Source: Saxidomus purpurata
Taxonomy: Eukaryota; Mollusca; Bivalvia; Venerida; Veneridae
Length of the DNA stretch: 64,000 nt
NCBI GenBank assembly: GCA_022818135.1
Contig: JAFMSR010000005.1
Span: 35,969,959 to 36,033,958, forward strand
Reading direction: 5' to 3'
This document shows, in pieces, positions 12,401 to 22,016 of the stretch; the first letter of the stretch is position 1, and the number at the start of each line of letters is the position of its first letter. The position numbers and the translations under genes are program-made. The notes under the pieces were generated by a model. That model searched no databases. It was not told the DNA's origin and saw nothing but the letters and a program-made list of their open reading frames with translations.

Positions 12401-15400
12401 ACCATTGTAGACTATAATTAGACTGCAATTTAGAACACTCTCAACTTGCTGCGTAGACCACTTAGACCACAATCAATCTGCATGACCACGAGGTTACACT
12501 GCAAATAGAAAGTCTATTTTGCTTATCGTCTTGTCTTATGACAACTCTGTGAGGATTTATATTTGTTGATACACTTTTGTCACTGAATTGGTGTCTCGGC
12601 GGCTTTATGGAGAACAAGTCAGCAACTAATCAGCGAGTGTTATTCATTTAAGACTTAAAACTGAGAATAAAATCGAGATGGAAAGTTTACTGATATATGT
12701 TGCTATATACAATTACTAAATAAGCACAGTGCTGAAAAGTTTTGTGTTTTTGTTGGTTGATAGTGGGTAGAACAGGAATGCTTCTACACTGGTAACAGTC
12801 AGGTACAATAGGCCCGAGTCTCGGATGTTCGAGATCAGTTCTCCAGATTTTGTTATTTTATTTTGAGATAATGAAATATTTTCTAACTCTGATGTAGAAA
12901 ATTGTGAACTTTGGAACATAATGGTATATAAAGCATTTTCATTTAATGTGAATTGCGAGTAAGAGAGAATTGAGAGAATTAAAGGGCAACTTTGAAATAA
13001 AATAAATGATATATTTAAGAGAACAAAGTGTAAAATTATACCACTATGAGATCGCATCAAATAAAAGTGCTGAAGGCACTAATAGTGGCATCGTATATAT
13101 ATTATACAATGTATAGTTCACTCTGTATTTTTATCCGAGATGCGACTATACTGAATCAACATAAAAATTGTGGGGGCCATTAATGTGATTGAGGCTCTCT
13201 AAAGGTATAATTTAAAGTTTTCCTTAGAAGTCACTTAGTTTTCAACAAGACTTACCGAAATTTTATAGATCTGTGTCACGCGACTTTTGCTATCGTTTCA
13301 AGTGGGATGTCATTTATTTAATCTAGTGACTTAGTTTTGAATTCATACTGCTGATAAATTTGAGTCATGTCATGAAGTCCCATGCGAATGTTTGGTTCCG
13401 ATATCTGATCGAAGTTTAGTTCAAACTTCTTGATATGTTTGAAAGTTTCTTTGGTATTACTTTTCAAATAGATTCAACTTATTTGATCAAACGAGTTGAT
13501 GCAATTTCCCATGACTTAGATTCGTTTCTGTTCGTTGCTTGTAAGGGGTGGCGGGTAAGGGCGGTGGTTAACGCATTCACTTGCTCAGAAGTGCGCAATT
13601 TGCTCCTTAACATTGTGGAAGATAAATCAAAAGCAATAATTGATACAAGAAAGTACATTTTGTGCATGAAACTAAACACCATATTTCCTAGGACAAATTT
13701 TCGGAATTCCATTCTGGTATATTGTTGCACAGATATTGAGTAGCATACTTCAATACATTTAAAAAATAAAAAGTAACTACACATTGGCATTTACGAAGGG
13801 CAAACACATTTACTAGTATTGATATGTTATTTGCTTTACAATTCCCAGGTGCTTGCGAATACAACTACAGACCGTATGGGCCGAACGCCGCCATCAAGAT
13901 AAATTGTAACAAATGGTAAGATATATTTCAACGTAATTTTAACATATGACATGGTTTACATAATATAAATCCTATTCGTATCAATCGATTCATACCGAAT
14001 CATCCCGTATCATATTTGATAACGTCACAGTACTAGTATATCATCCCATTTCATTTTCCTTTCCATCAGTATAGCACCATGCATCCTGCCATGTAAATGT
14101 TACACTGTATTGTGTCATGTCATGTTAAAGCAGTGTACATGCATCTTGTTACAGTCGGTGCTCGCCGGATTCAAGAACTAACACTGGATACTCTTGGAGG
14201 TGTGACGACAATGTGTGTCTTATTAGAGACAATATAATCTACGGAGTGAATTCTCGAAATATCGGGTAAGACGTATTACTTTTAAAGTACAAAAATATAT
14301 GAAAAGTTAATGAAGTTCTCTATTTTTTTATTCCATGCTAAACAATTGCTATCGCCAGGTATGTTCGTCTCCTTTTGAACCGAAGGAACATTTCTGTGAC
14401 GTTTGATTGAGTGGTCCTCTGCCAAAGCTGTTAAAAGAATTTCATTCTATGAAGAACTTTGGTTTCCATCGCGACCAAAATGAAAAACTTTATAGACCAT
14501 CTTAAGCTCTAAAAGCTGTACGACCCAGAACCTAGATATTTGGTAAACATCATTGTCTAGTCGTCATTTGCAAAGCTTGTTCAAATCATACTCGTGAGGC
14601 AAAAATTGCCTCTGTCCATTGATCAATTGTGTAACACTGATTTATTTTAGCGGGGAAAAACTTCAAAACATTTTCTAATGATCAATGAAAATAAGTTCCC
14701 ACGATTAATAGAGTCGAGTTGATTCGTCCAAAACATAGTTATGGCCCCGATGGGCGGACCTAGGATTTCTTGTACATGTATGTATACACAGTAAATGTAT
14801 GAAGAAGTATTCTCCTCAGAAACCACTGGTCATATTTTAAAACATTTTATTGAACAGTTCCATAGTGACCTGTATTAAATTTGATTTGTGTATAGGCAAG
14901 AAAGCCTCCGATGGAACTCATGCGAGCGATGTGGAGCCATCATAGACCTCTCGTTGCTACTTTTGAAAAGCTTTAAAGCTGCATTCGTTCCACACAAGAG
15001 TCGAGAGCATGAAACCTACTCGATTGATAACGATACTCTCCACTTTCAAGCAAAAATGACTTTTTATATGATTATTCATACTCGTTTAAGTGTCTTTAAA
15101 ATGCATGAATTCATACATGATCTGTAATCAAATGCCTTTCTAATTCTATAAAAGCAAAAATAACTGTAATAAGAGATGCTCCACGTGATGTTATTTAAAT
15201 ATCCTTTTCATTTGGTAAAAGTTTACAAATATAAAATTGTATAAATTCTTTGGTCTTGAATATATGTAGAGTGGTGGAACCTATGCTGGAGGTATCCCTA
15301 TGCTGGTGGTATCTCCGAAAAACGGCTATTTACAGAAAAACAGATGAAGAAAAAATTTCAGGGTACATTCAGCAATGACAGTCGATGAAATGCTTTTACA

Positions 15401-18400
15401 GCAAATGTAGTGATAGCCGCGCGTGCAGCTCTGTGACATCACAGCAGCCGATACAATTGTACATCCATTTCGCTAGAAAATTTCTTAAATATAGACATCA
15501 AAATCACCCAGTTAAAGTTAGCATTTTTGATAAAACTTATTTCTTTTGTATAAAAATATATATTCTATGGAAACTGTTATATCTTGTTAGTTATATTTAG
15601 GCTCTAAAAACTGTTTCCCACCCGTTGGTTGTCAAATATCACATACCACCAGCATTGGTTCCCTTTGAGGTGAAATTTCAAGTTTTGACATGTGTCGTGT
15701 CAATGCTCCCAGAACGACATAGTCATGTGATGAAGCACATCAACGTCTTGTTTCGATTTAGCAGGGATAACTTATGTTTTCGCTGAGGCAAATCAAAATG
15801 GTTAGGATTTCCTGCTTTCTGAACTGCTGATATACGTTCAAAATACCTCCAGCATAAGTTCCCCCACTCTACATTAGTTAATTCGTCTGTGGATCTTCTG
15901 TTTCTACTATTTATGCAATTTTAGAACAAATTAGTGGCAATGCGTTGAAAGTACGCCATTAACCCATGGGCATAGACAAGTTGGAAACTCCCGCTCCACA
16001 ACGAACATAGTTAATGGTGGTTCAGATTAAGCTTCAAACCGAAGACCCCTGTATCATCCCTGTACACTCGGGATATACAGGAACTAGCGTGCGTCTGTAT
16101 CTGCTCTGTATATTGCACTATTATCCGTGTTTTGGACGCCCGAAAGTCAAAGACGTCTTTTTTTCATGCACATTGGCTTTAAAGCCATGTTTACAATCTA
16201 TTTGTAGATGGGCGGCTTCAAATTACTCACAGTTCTGGGGTATGACCTTACAAGAAGGAAGACAATATCGCCTCGGAACTTACAAGCCCGATGAGCTGGT
16301 CATGAGTATGAATCCAATCAAAGTCAACCATGATGGTCGTTTACCGGAAAATTTCGATGCTCGTGCCAAGTGGCCAGGATGGGTACATGAAGTCCGAGAC
16401 CAAGGGAATTGTGCAGCTTCTTGGGCATTTTCGACAACAGGTAATTAATCTTCGGTTTTTGAATCACATAGATACATGTAAATTTTAGAATTTGTCACAA
16501 CCGTGACGTCAAATGATTGTTATCAATAAACTAACGGTCCACGTGCTGTTGTACGTTACATTATAACAATCACCATGGATTATACTGGTCTAACGTAATC
16601 AAAGTTTGTTGTCACCCGGCTTACAATTAAGATTCACTAGTATAATCTTGTCTGACCGGAGAACAACTTGAGTACTTGTTTAAAGAGTTGTAAGTGTGTC
16701 TAATACTTCTTACCTTACGACTTCTTGACATACTGTATTTCAGAATTTCTGCGAATCCTGATAAGAGTTATGTCTGACCAATGGCTGTCACATAGGTCAC
16801 CATTCGTGATGAAAGAGTATTCTCGTGAAACATTTCCCTTCTTTTCACGGTTAGGTCAGCCAAAGTATTATTTCATTCATATCACATGCTAAATTTAATA
16901 GTAGATGTACTAAGTGATCTTAAAGTCCGATGTTACATGTCTATTCATAGCTATGGCGGCAGATCGACTCACGATCGAGTCGAGAGGAGCGGCACCACAC
17001 TCACTGTCACCTCAAAACCTCATGTCGTGTAACAATCACGGACAAAATGGATGTAAGGGAGGCAATCTCGATAGAGCTTGGTGGTTCATCAGGAAACGCG
17101 GGTAATTATAGAAGTCTTCCGGGTTTCAGAACGAAACTTCTCATTCCAAGTGTCCACCACGCGAAGGTTTTCAGTTCTATAACCATTAGATACTAGTACA
17201 TACATAAACAGACATCTTAACTACTTAAGAAAGGCATTGAAAGGCATAAAAACATTAACAACTGATGTATTATAGTACATTGTACCATAAATCTGGATTG
17301 TATTATGACCCAGCATAAATTAACAAACTTATAATGGGTTACAATAATCATGTGTTCTAGTGTTTACTATAAGGTGTTGACATAGACAGCTGGTCATATA
17401 TATAGATATCTTTCATTTCATTTATGTTTTCTTTAATCTAAACTTCCTACGTGTGTGTCTTTGTTATTTAAAGTATCTTACGTAGATTCTGGTCGTAAAT
17501 TACCTTCGTTAGATAAAATAGTCAATCTAATATATCTATCAATCTCAATACATTTATTTGCATGTTTTTTTTTCTTCACTTTTCGTTTATATTCTAGAGT
17601 TGGCCAGATTTTAAGATTGCGTTAACTTGTGAGCTTTGTTGTCTTCTGTTCCGATGTGTGTTCGTATCTCGTAGCTGTTAACCTACTTTCGTTTTTAGGG
17701 TGACAACTGACGACTGTTACCCGTACAGAAGCGGGGGTACTAGTTCTATAGGACGCTGTTTAGTTGCACGAGGACAGACGGGTGGTCAGTGCCCTAGTGG
17801 CATACCGTTTAGAATCCAACGTGTATTTCATTCCACACCTCCATACAGAATCTCTATGTCGGTTGGTAATTACATGCACCAACATTTTTTTCTTCATACC
17901 ATTACAAGTATTGTTCAAAAAGTATCGCCAACAGTTATGGAACCTTGTAGGTACATAGGTAGGATGGTAGAAGGTTAAGGTACTGACTAAACAGTGTTGT
18001 ACAATGTATTAAACGATGTTTCCCAAAGATATTTGCTCAAATTGATAGAAAACACGTGCACAAACTCACGACACAAATTAACGTATGGGAATATTGGATG
18101 TACGAGTTTCTGTCTGGGAGAAACGCACGTTACTACCGCTCTATTTCATAACTAGAGATGTGTTACGGCAATGATGCAAAGGTTTTATACTTCTCGAGTC
18201 GTTCTTGACTCGAACTAAGAACATTCACTCGTTTGCAATGACAATGACCATAACAATGCTCTTACTGGATACTCATAGGTGCTTCGTGGCTCAATGTCTC
18301 GTGTTTTCAGTGTTACGCTGAAAACAAGCTGAAAATGCTGATGTTTTGCTACATCACTAGTACTGATGTAATTGTAATAAAAAGCCGAGGTATATACCGG

Positions 18401-21400
18401 TATCATGTCATTTACTTTTGGAGATACCGGCAATGTTTAAAGAATGCGCATGTGACTAGCGAATATTTAATATGCTAATCAATATATTATATTGTTTTAG
18501 GAAAGAGATATTATGGCCGAAATTGAAATGAATGGTCCAGTTCAAGGTAAGGTACGATTAACGACTTCAATTACTGTTGTCGTCTGACTGGAGTTATCTA
18601 TATCATACATGTATACGTACTTCTCACAGGCTTTTTGCTATCTCAGTTTTTAATCGGTTTCAGTTTCCCGTGTATGATTGCCCAACCTATGGATAAAAGG
18701 TTGGTGCTATTCAAAAATAATGTTCTGTCGATCTGCTATTCAAAAATAATGTTCTGTCGATCTTTATTCGTAGTTATAAGCCACAAGATTGTGAAACATC
18801 CGTACAAAGTGCAAAATTTATGTAATTCCTTCTGACCTCCACGTATAACAATTTTTATTTTCCTTTCGAGAGGGAGGGGGGGGGGGGACGGGGCTTTCTT
18901 CTCTAAAAAAAAATCACTTACAATTAACTTACAATGTCTTTTTCATTCTAGCTACATTCAAGGTAAAGGAGGATTTCTTTATGTACAAGTCCGGTGTATA
19001 TAGTTACTCTCGAGTGGTTCCGGAAAGTACTCCAGTGTCGGAAGAGAGATATTTATACCATTCCGTCAGGATTATAGGGTAGGTGTTTAAACCACTAATT
19101 GGTATATGCTGACGATATTTTTCATTCTCAGTAAACTGTTTGGGGAGTTGATACCTCGAGTTGTTAGATTTTCAGGGGTTTTCAGGGACCTGGATTCGAG
19201 TCTAACATGTAGTTGACGAAACATCTTTTAAAACACGATTTGTTTTTCAAAGTTTTAACTAAAGCGAACTATATCTCAAATAAGCTAAATCTTAGATTTA
19301 ATTATATTTGTACATCATGTTTAAACAAACAAGCCGACCAGGTCAATGAATAACTGAATAAGAGACCAACAATCAGGGAAATCTGTCCCAGTCAGTACGA
19401 CCCGGTCATTTTCAAGTACGAAACCGTATACTGGAGGAAAATTACTGATCCGCTTTATATATATTCATCTTTCTTTCAGCTGGGGTTTAGACAGAAGTAG
19501 CGGAAGGAATTTAAAATACTGGGTAAATATATCGGATTACATTCAAACGTCAGTTAAATAAACAAGTACATTTTTGTGCATGTGGTCTTCTGGTCTATAA
19601 ATAAGCACCAAGTGTTGACCTTAGCAGGCTGATTGTCCTAAAATCTACACAAGCACGAAGAACCATCATTGCACGAGGGAGTTAGCTCTCTTTGTAAAAG
19701 GGAGTAGGGACAGGAATACTGTTAAGGGTGACTATTATGTCAGTTATATGTATTAAGTAACTATGATGTTTCAACCAGTCATTACCATTTGTTACTGATC
19801 TAAATCATTATTATTATACATGGTGAGCCTATTTTTTTCATATATTTTTTTCATTTTCTCGGAAGTGCTCCGAGCATATAGATACGTATCCTACTTACAA
19901 CCACGAATTTCACTTGAAACCATTTTAAATGATAAAAATATAGAATCGTAGTGTGAAATATAAATAGAACAAGAGCTGTCTCATGACAGCACGCTCGACT
20001 ATTCGAAAGCTTGTCGGTAAAATAGGTTTTTTTGTCTAAGAACAGGTGTATTGTGTAACTGTCTATAAGAATTAAGGTAAAAGATATGAAACTTTTTCAA
20101 AGACTTTTGTAAATGTACGTTACGTGCAAAGCCTTACCCTGGATTCTGTAAGCCAACTGGGGGGAGGAGGGGGGGGGGGGGGGTAATTTCAAAGAAATAC
20201 ATGACCTTGTATATTTGATCATGAATAACTTTGTAACGTTTCAAAATTGATGTGTATAAAATTGAAAAAGCATGACCACTGCATGCTGCTTAACTATTCT
20301 ATGACATTTCAAAAGTAAGTCATTTTGAGTATTTCCATATAATAGTCTGGTAAAAACTATGACAAAATTCTAAGTTAAAAAGGGGCATAAATATGTCAAA
20401 AATCAAACACATTGGTGAAGATGTTGATAGTAAACATACCTTTTAAGTTTCAAGTCAATACGTTTGATAGTATTCAAGTATGACTCTATAAAATTTTGAC
20501 TAAAAATTCTATAATCAACATCAAACAGAGTTATGGGGTTTTTTTCCCCTATGAAGTGTAATGATGGACCAATTGAGTTTCAATTCAATACCTTTGAGAC
20601 AAATATTTGACCTATAAAATCTTTAACTAAAAATTCTAAGTTAAAAAGGGACATAAATCTGTCAAAAATTAAAACAGAGTTATGGGAATTGTTTCCTCTA
20701 GTGTAAATATTGATGGTAAAGATATATTTTGAGTTTCAGGTCAATACCTTTGATAGTATTCAAGATATTTGAATTTATAAAAATCTTTAACAAAAAATTG
20801 TAAGTAAAAAAGGGGCATAAATCTGTCAAAAATCAAAATAGAGTTATGGGGATTGTTTCCTCATGTGTATATATTCATGGTAGACACATACTTTGAGTTT
20901 CAAGTCAATACCTTTGATAGTATTCAAGATATTTGAATTTATAAAAAACTTTAACCAAAAATTCTAAGTTAAAAAGGGGCATAAATCTGTCAAAAATCAA
21001 AACAGAGTTATGGGGATTGTTTCCTCAGGTGTAGATGTTGATGGTAAACACATAGTTTCCGTTTCAAGTCAATACCTTTGATAGTATTCAAGATATTTGA
21101 CTTTTTAAAAAACTTTAACCAACGCAGACGCCGACGCTGCGGCGAGTGCAATAGCCTCCTTATTCTTATAGTCGAGCTAAAAACTCAAAGTCAATATTTC
21201 GTCATATAAAGGACATTTTAAGCTTTCACTAAATAAGTAATAATGATGTACCAACAGTAACATTTCTTTATCCTCAGTTATGTGCAAATTCCTGGGGAAA
21301 CGACTGGGGTGAAAACGGGTACTTCCGAATAGCGAGAGGAAATAACGAGTGTGATATCGAGTCGTTCGTACTTGGGGCGTGGGGAAAAGTTCAGGGAGAC

Positions 21401-21526
21401 GAAGTACTAAGGGCTTTATTGCTAGGGTACAGACAAGAACGACAAAGAATGAGTTTCCTGTCAAACCGACGCCGAGGCAGACGACATCTCCACAGAAAGC
21501 GTAGACCTGGGCGCAGACGACAATAG
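3091..21526 (+). CDS. TINAGL1: Tubulointerstitial nephritis antigen-like protein (TINAG/TINAGL1 family), ten coding exons
   Basis: Coding exons are 3091-3409, 13849-13915, 14155-14265, 16208-16440, 16951-17101, 17699-17861, 18501-18546, 18952-19078, 19480-19522 and 21278-21526. They sum to 1509 bases, or 502 residues plus stop; vertebrate family members are about 470. Domain order: hydrophobic signal peptide (about 1-26); RSKR furin-like site (34-37); somatomedin-B-like module (about 50-95); Cys-rich linker (about 107-150); [11 protein letters not shown] and YRLGTYKP stretches typical of TINAG (about 173-193); cathepsin-B-like domain (about 210-465). In [12 protein letters not shown] the catalytic Cys is Ser237, while Gln231, His400 and Asn424 are kept, so it should be a non-peptidase. 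Family members are secreted matrix proteins; role here is by homology. The ATG has A at -3. An Arg-rich tail (484-502) is unusual. TINAG versus TINAGL1 orthology is undecided. Confidence 0.93.
3370..3840 (+). repeat. Tandem amplification of the exon 1 end and splice donor
   Basis: The last 40 or so coding bases of exon 1 (GTTTCGG..GAA..CACGCCTG..CCAGTTAGAG|GT) recur downstream in intron 1. Donor-like junctions fall at 3410 (the real one), 3471, 3526, 3578, 3637, 3671, 3718, 3777 and 3815, spacing 34-61 bases. Eight of nine keep GT; 3526, 3637 and 3815 read GAG|GTAAG, closer to the donor consensus than the assigned site. Only 3671 has lost GT. The array ends near 3840. Confidence 0.85.
3841..7735. 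other. Intron 1 sequence without recognised features
   Basis: AT-rich sequence with only short ORFs and no splice-flanked segment resembling the TINAG family. A GGACTCGAAC string near 5711 (B-box-like on the minus strand) and a short inverted repeat GTGCCAG/CTGGCAC around 5490-5517 are too weak to call. Confidence 0.4.
7740..8535. repeat. Dispersed tandem-core repeat in intron 1
   Basis: Two degenerate core units are visible: GCTAGAGTTATGGTTCT occurs at about 8059 and 8202, and 'TGTGTGAAATATCAACA' at about 8112 resembles 'TGTGTGAAGTATGAACA' at about 8261. The right end ATGCCACCCCTAGTGAGGGCATAATAAAA resembles the terminus of the repeat ending at 32618. The left boundary is a guess. Confidence 0.5.
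7880..7901 (+). other. Potential G-quadruplex motif
   Basis: Four G-runs (4, 3, 4 and 4 bases) separated by loops AGA, T and AGA lie on the coding strand of intron 1. The pattern fits the usual four-run rule; whether it folds is inference. Confidence 0.5.
8700..9130. repeat. Dispersed repeat rich in GTGACCTTG units
   Basis: Two related segments carry AAGGTCACAGTGACCTTGC (about 8778) and GTCACTGTGACCTTGACC (about 8935), each followed by 'CATCATATGAAG' (8870, 8994). The family recurs at 38690-39600, 50988-51838 and 59952-60788. An exact TGACCTTGACCTTTGA lies at 8942-8957. Confidence 0.6.
9481..10097 (-). repeat. pearl/Helentron-like dispersed repeat, ACCT-arm subfamily
   Basis: The left end TTTTTAGCTCACCTGGG and the right end CCCAGGTGAGCGATATAGGGCC carry perfect 11-bp inverted arms (9487-9497 and 10069-10079). 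Read on the minus strand it begins with a GGCCCTATATCGCTCACC-type head and ends in GAGCTAAAAA, the same as the copies at 29229 and 56406. No ORF of interest is inside. Confidence 0.7.
10322..10828. repeat. Satellite-like array of CATCAGACT units
   Basis: A base unit of about 17 bp (CCCATCAGACTTACATG and variants with CTACGGG) is repeated many times, with a higher-order copy of about 113 bp (10611-10723 against 10724-10820). It keeps a 195-codon frame open at 10288-10875, but that reflects the repeat. It lies in intron 1 of the TINAGL1-like gene. Confidence 0.85.
11168..11260. repeat. Outlying copies of the CATCAGACT array
   Basis: Five degenerate units such as CTTACACGCCGATCAAA and CTTACATGCCCAACAAA resemble the array at 10322-10828, about 340 bases away. 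Confidence 0.65.
11690..11880 (+). repeat. tRNA-derived SINE-like element
   Basis: A B-box-like GGATTCGAGCCC (about 11755) follows a degenerate tRNA-like stretch beginning near GACTTATAATCACT (11706). A related sequence occurs at 59320-59440 with the same order of blocks (GACTT..AATCACT, GGNTTCRAGCCC, TTATGTRAGAA). Ends and target duplication were not resolved. Confidence 0.5.
11881..13848. other. End of intron 1, nothing recognised
   Basis: AT-rich sequence. Overlapping ORFs on both strands at about 12716-13060 and 13435-13790 show no family motif and read as chance. Intron 1 ends with acceptor TTCCCAG at 13842-13848. Confidence 0.4.
13849..13915 (+). CDS. TINAGL1: TINAGL1-like exon 2: start of Cys-rich linker
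   Basis: 67-base exon after acceptor TTCCCAG and before donor GTAAGA. Joined to exon 1 it reads [12 protein letters not shown] and NCNKC, matching the short follistatin/EGF-like stretch that follows the somatomedin-B module in TINAG proteins. Phase 1 in, phase 2 out. Confidence 0.87.
14155..14265 (+). CDS. TINAGL1: TINAGL1-like exon 3: Cys-rich linker
   Basis: 111-base exon between TTACAG and GTAAGA, phase 2 on both sides. It encodes [19 protein letters not shown] and a NIIYGVN stretch that correspond to the region before the conserved WGMT motif in TINAG proteins. Confidence 0.87.
14266..15263. other. Intron 3, left part, nothing recognised
   Basis: Plain AT-rich intron sequence between exon 3 and the inverted-repeat element. 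A short ORF at 14888-15127 has no motif. Confidence 0.35.
15264..15874. mobile_element. 611-bp MITE-like element with about 30-bp terminal inverted repeats
   Basis: The left end ATGTAGAGTGG..GGAAC..TATGCTGGAGGTAT (15264-15295) matches the inverted right end (15842-15874) with about two mismatches. There is no transposase ORF inside, so it would be non-autonomous. Sub-copies of the motif (TATGCTGGTGGTAT near 15299 and ATACCACCAGCAT near 15642) lie within. A clear target-site duplication was not seen. It sits in intron 3. Confidence 0.72.
16208..16440 (+). CDS. TINAGL1: TINAGL1-like exon 4: start of papain-fold domain with Cys to Ser change
   Basis: 233-base exon after TTTGTAG, donor GTAATT. 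It encodes residues 166-243, including [27 protein letters not shown] and [12 protein letters not shown]. The residue in the active-site cysteine position is Ser237, as in TINAG relatives. The open frame extends about 190 bases upstream into the intron, but that part has no family similarity. Confidence 0.93.
16441..16950. other. Intron 4
   Basis: 510-base intron with GTAATT donor and TTCATAG acceptor. Nothing else recognised inside. Confidence 0.5.
16951..17101 (+). CDS. TINAGL1: TINAGL1-like exon 5: papain-fold domain, CKGG region
   Basis: 151-base exon after TTCATAG, donor GTAATT, phase 1 in and 2 out. It encodes [16 protein letters not shown] and [13 protein letters not shown], the conserved segment that follows the active-site helix in cathepsin-B-like proteins. 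Confidence 0.92.
17102..17698. other. Intron 5
   Basis: 597-base intron with GTAATT donor and TTTTTAG acceptor. Nothing else recognised inside. Confidence 0.5.
17699..17861 (+). CDS. TINAGL1: TINAGL1-like exon 6: DDCYPY to TPPYRI segment
   Basis: 163-base exon after TTTTTAG. It encodes [14 protein letters not shown] through STPPYRIS. The donor is placed at TCG|GTTGGT (17862) although it is a weak match, because only this phase joins exon 7 in frame and the YRI-to-DIM spacing then equals that of vertebrate TINAGL1. The open frame runs on to 17978, which is taken as intron. Confidence 0.85.
17862..18500. other. Intron 6
   Basis: 639-base intron with a weak GTTGGT donor and a good TTGTTTTAG acceptor. 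Nothing else recognised inside. Confidence 0.45.
18501..18546 (+). CDS. TINAGL1: TINAGL1-like exon 7 (46-base small exon)
   Basis: Small exon between TGTTTTAG and GTAAGG. It encodes [15 protein letters not shown], the conserved helix and NGPV turn of cathepsin-B-like proteins. Phase 0 in, phase 1 out. Confidence 0.9.
18712..18765 (+). repeat. Direct duplication in intron 7
   Basis: CAAAAATAATGTTCTGTCGA and its flank occur twice in tandem, about 28 bp apart, with almost no divergence. This points to a recent slippage event. Confidence 0.8.
18874..18896 (+). repeat. Poly-G run in intron 7
   Basis: A run of more than ten G with short G-rich flanks. Such runs are prone to length change and sequencing error. 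Confidence 0.8.
18952..19078 (+). CDS. TINAGL1: TINAGL1-like exon 8: active-site His region
   Basis: 127-base exon after ATTCTAG, donor GTAGGT. It encodes [19 protein letters not shown] and YHSVRIIG. His400 occupies the catalytic His position (GHAV/HSV motif), so only the nucleophile is changed. Phase 1 in, phase 2 out. Confidence 0.91.
19079..19479. other. Intron 8
   Basis: 401-base intron with GTAGGT donor and CTTTCAG acceptor. A GGATTCGAGTC string near 19192 is B-box-like but isolated. Confidence 0.45.
19480..19522 (+). CDS. TINAGL1: TINAGL1-like exon 9 (43-base small exon)
   Basis: Small exon between CTTTCAG and GTAAAT encoding [15 protein letters not shown], the GWG loop leading to the active-site Asn. 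Phase 2 in, phase 0 out. Confidence 0.88.
19968..21183 (+). repeat. pearl/Helentron-like dispersed repeat, GACTAT-arm subfamily
   Basis: It begins AACAAGAG, then hairpin GCTGTC-TCAT-GACAGC (19975-19990) and arm GCTCGACTAT (19993-20002), and ends ATAGTCGAGC (21168-21177) plus TAAAAA. The arms are a perfect 10-bp inverted pair. The core holds about four degenerate units of roughly 165 bp, each with AAGGGGCATAAATCTGTCAAAAATCAAA-type sequence (about 20381, 20645, 20811, 20975). A long G-run lies at 20159-20182. It fills most of intron 9. Confidence 0.8.
21278..21526 (+). CDS. TINAGL1: TINAGL1-like exon 10: C-terminus and Arg-rich tail
   Basis: 249-base terminal exon after ATCCTCAG, ending in TAG. 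It encodes [15 protein letters not shown] (Asn424 in the active-site Asn position), [10 protein letters not shown] and then a tail. The tail leaves the family pattern: residues 484-502 hold 12 Arg/Lys and 2 His among 19, in runs of Arg. The frame is continuous with the conserved part and no splice site suggests the tail is intronic. Confidence 0.9.
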   Translation, partial: LCANSWGNDWGENGYFRIARGNNECDIESFVLGAWGKVQGDEVLRALLLGYRQERQRMSFLSNRRRGRRHLHRKRRPGRRRQ

Positions 21527-21950
21527 TAAACATGTCCCTCGAAACAATATTATTTAGAGATTATTTTATGAAACCTTTTGAATATAGGCAGATAGGTAAA
21601 CTTAAATGAAACCTTGAATACACTTAAATTGTCGATTTATACTCCCGTCGTGATGTGATGTATTTTTGGATCACCTGCGGTGGGTGGCGTTCACAAATTT
21701 TCCATTTTTAAGTTCCACAACTCTCAACCGGACTTCGCAAAACTTGCTGTGACTTTTTATATCATATATAATATCTCAACCAACTTCGATAACCAGCTAA
21801 ATGGCCTTAGTCACTCTGGAGTTGAAACCCAGTGTGTACCTGGCAGATACGTTCAATTTATTCTTTTTTTATTTTACTACATATACATTATCTGTGACAT
21901 ATTTTCATTTGTTTATTTCGGGTACTTTCCGACAATATACATGAAATAAA
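21527..21950 (+). other. TINAGL1: TINAGL1-like 3' UTR with candidate poly(A) signal
   Basis: The first AATAAA downstream of the stop codon on this strand lies at 21945-21950, giving a 3' UTR of about 430-450 bases. No cleavage site can be proved from sequence. Confidence 0.5.
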
Positions 21951-22016
21951 AGGCCAGTGTTTTCTAATTGTATCAAACTCTTACACAACGAATTAATAGT
22001 AATTGCATGTTTACCA

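Noticed and set aside
13530..13615. GGTGGTTAACGC stretch as a SINE head
   Set aside because: No B-box or second copy was found.
16014..16207. Upstream extension of exon 4 as coding
   Set aside because: It has no similarity to the family, and acceptor TTTGTAG at 16207 gives the correct phase with exon 3.
17862..17978. Extension of exon 6 past 17861
   Set aside because: It would insert residues between YRI and DIM, where the family has none, and would not reach exon 7 in a matching phase at a good donor.
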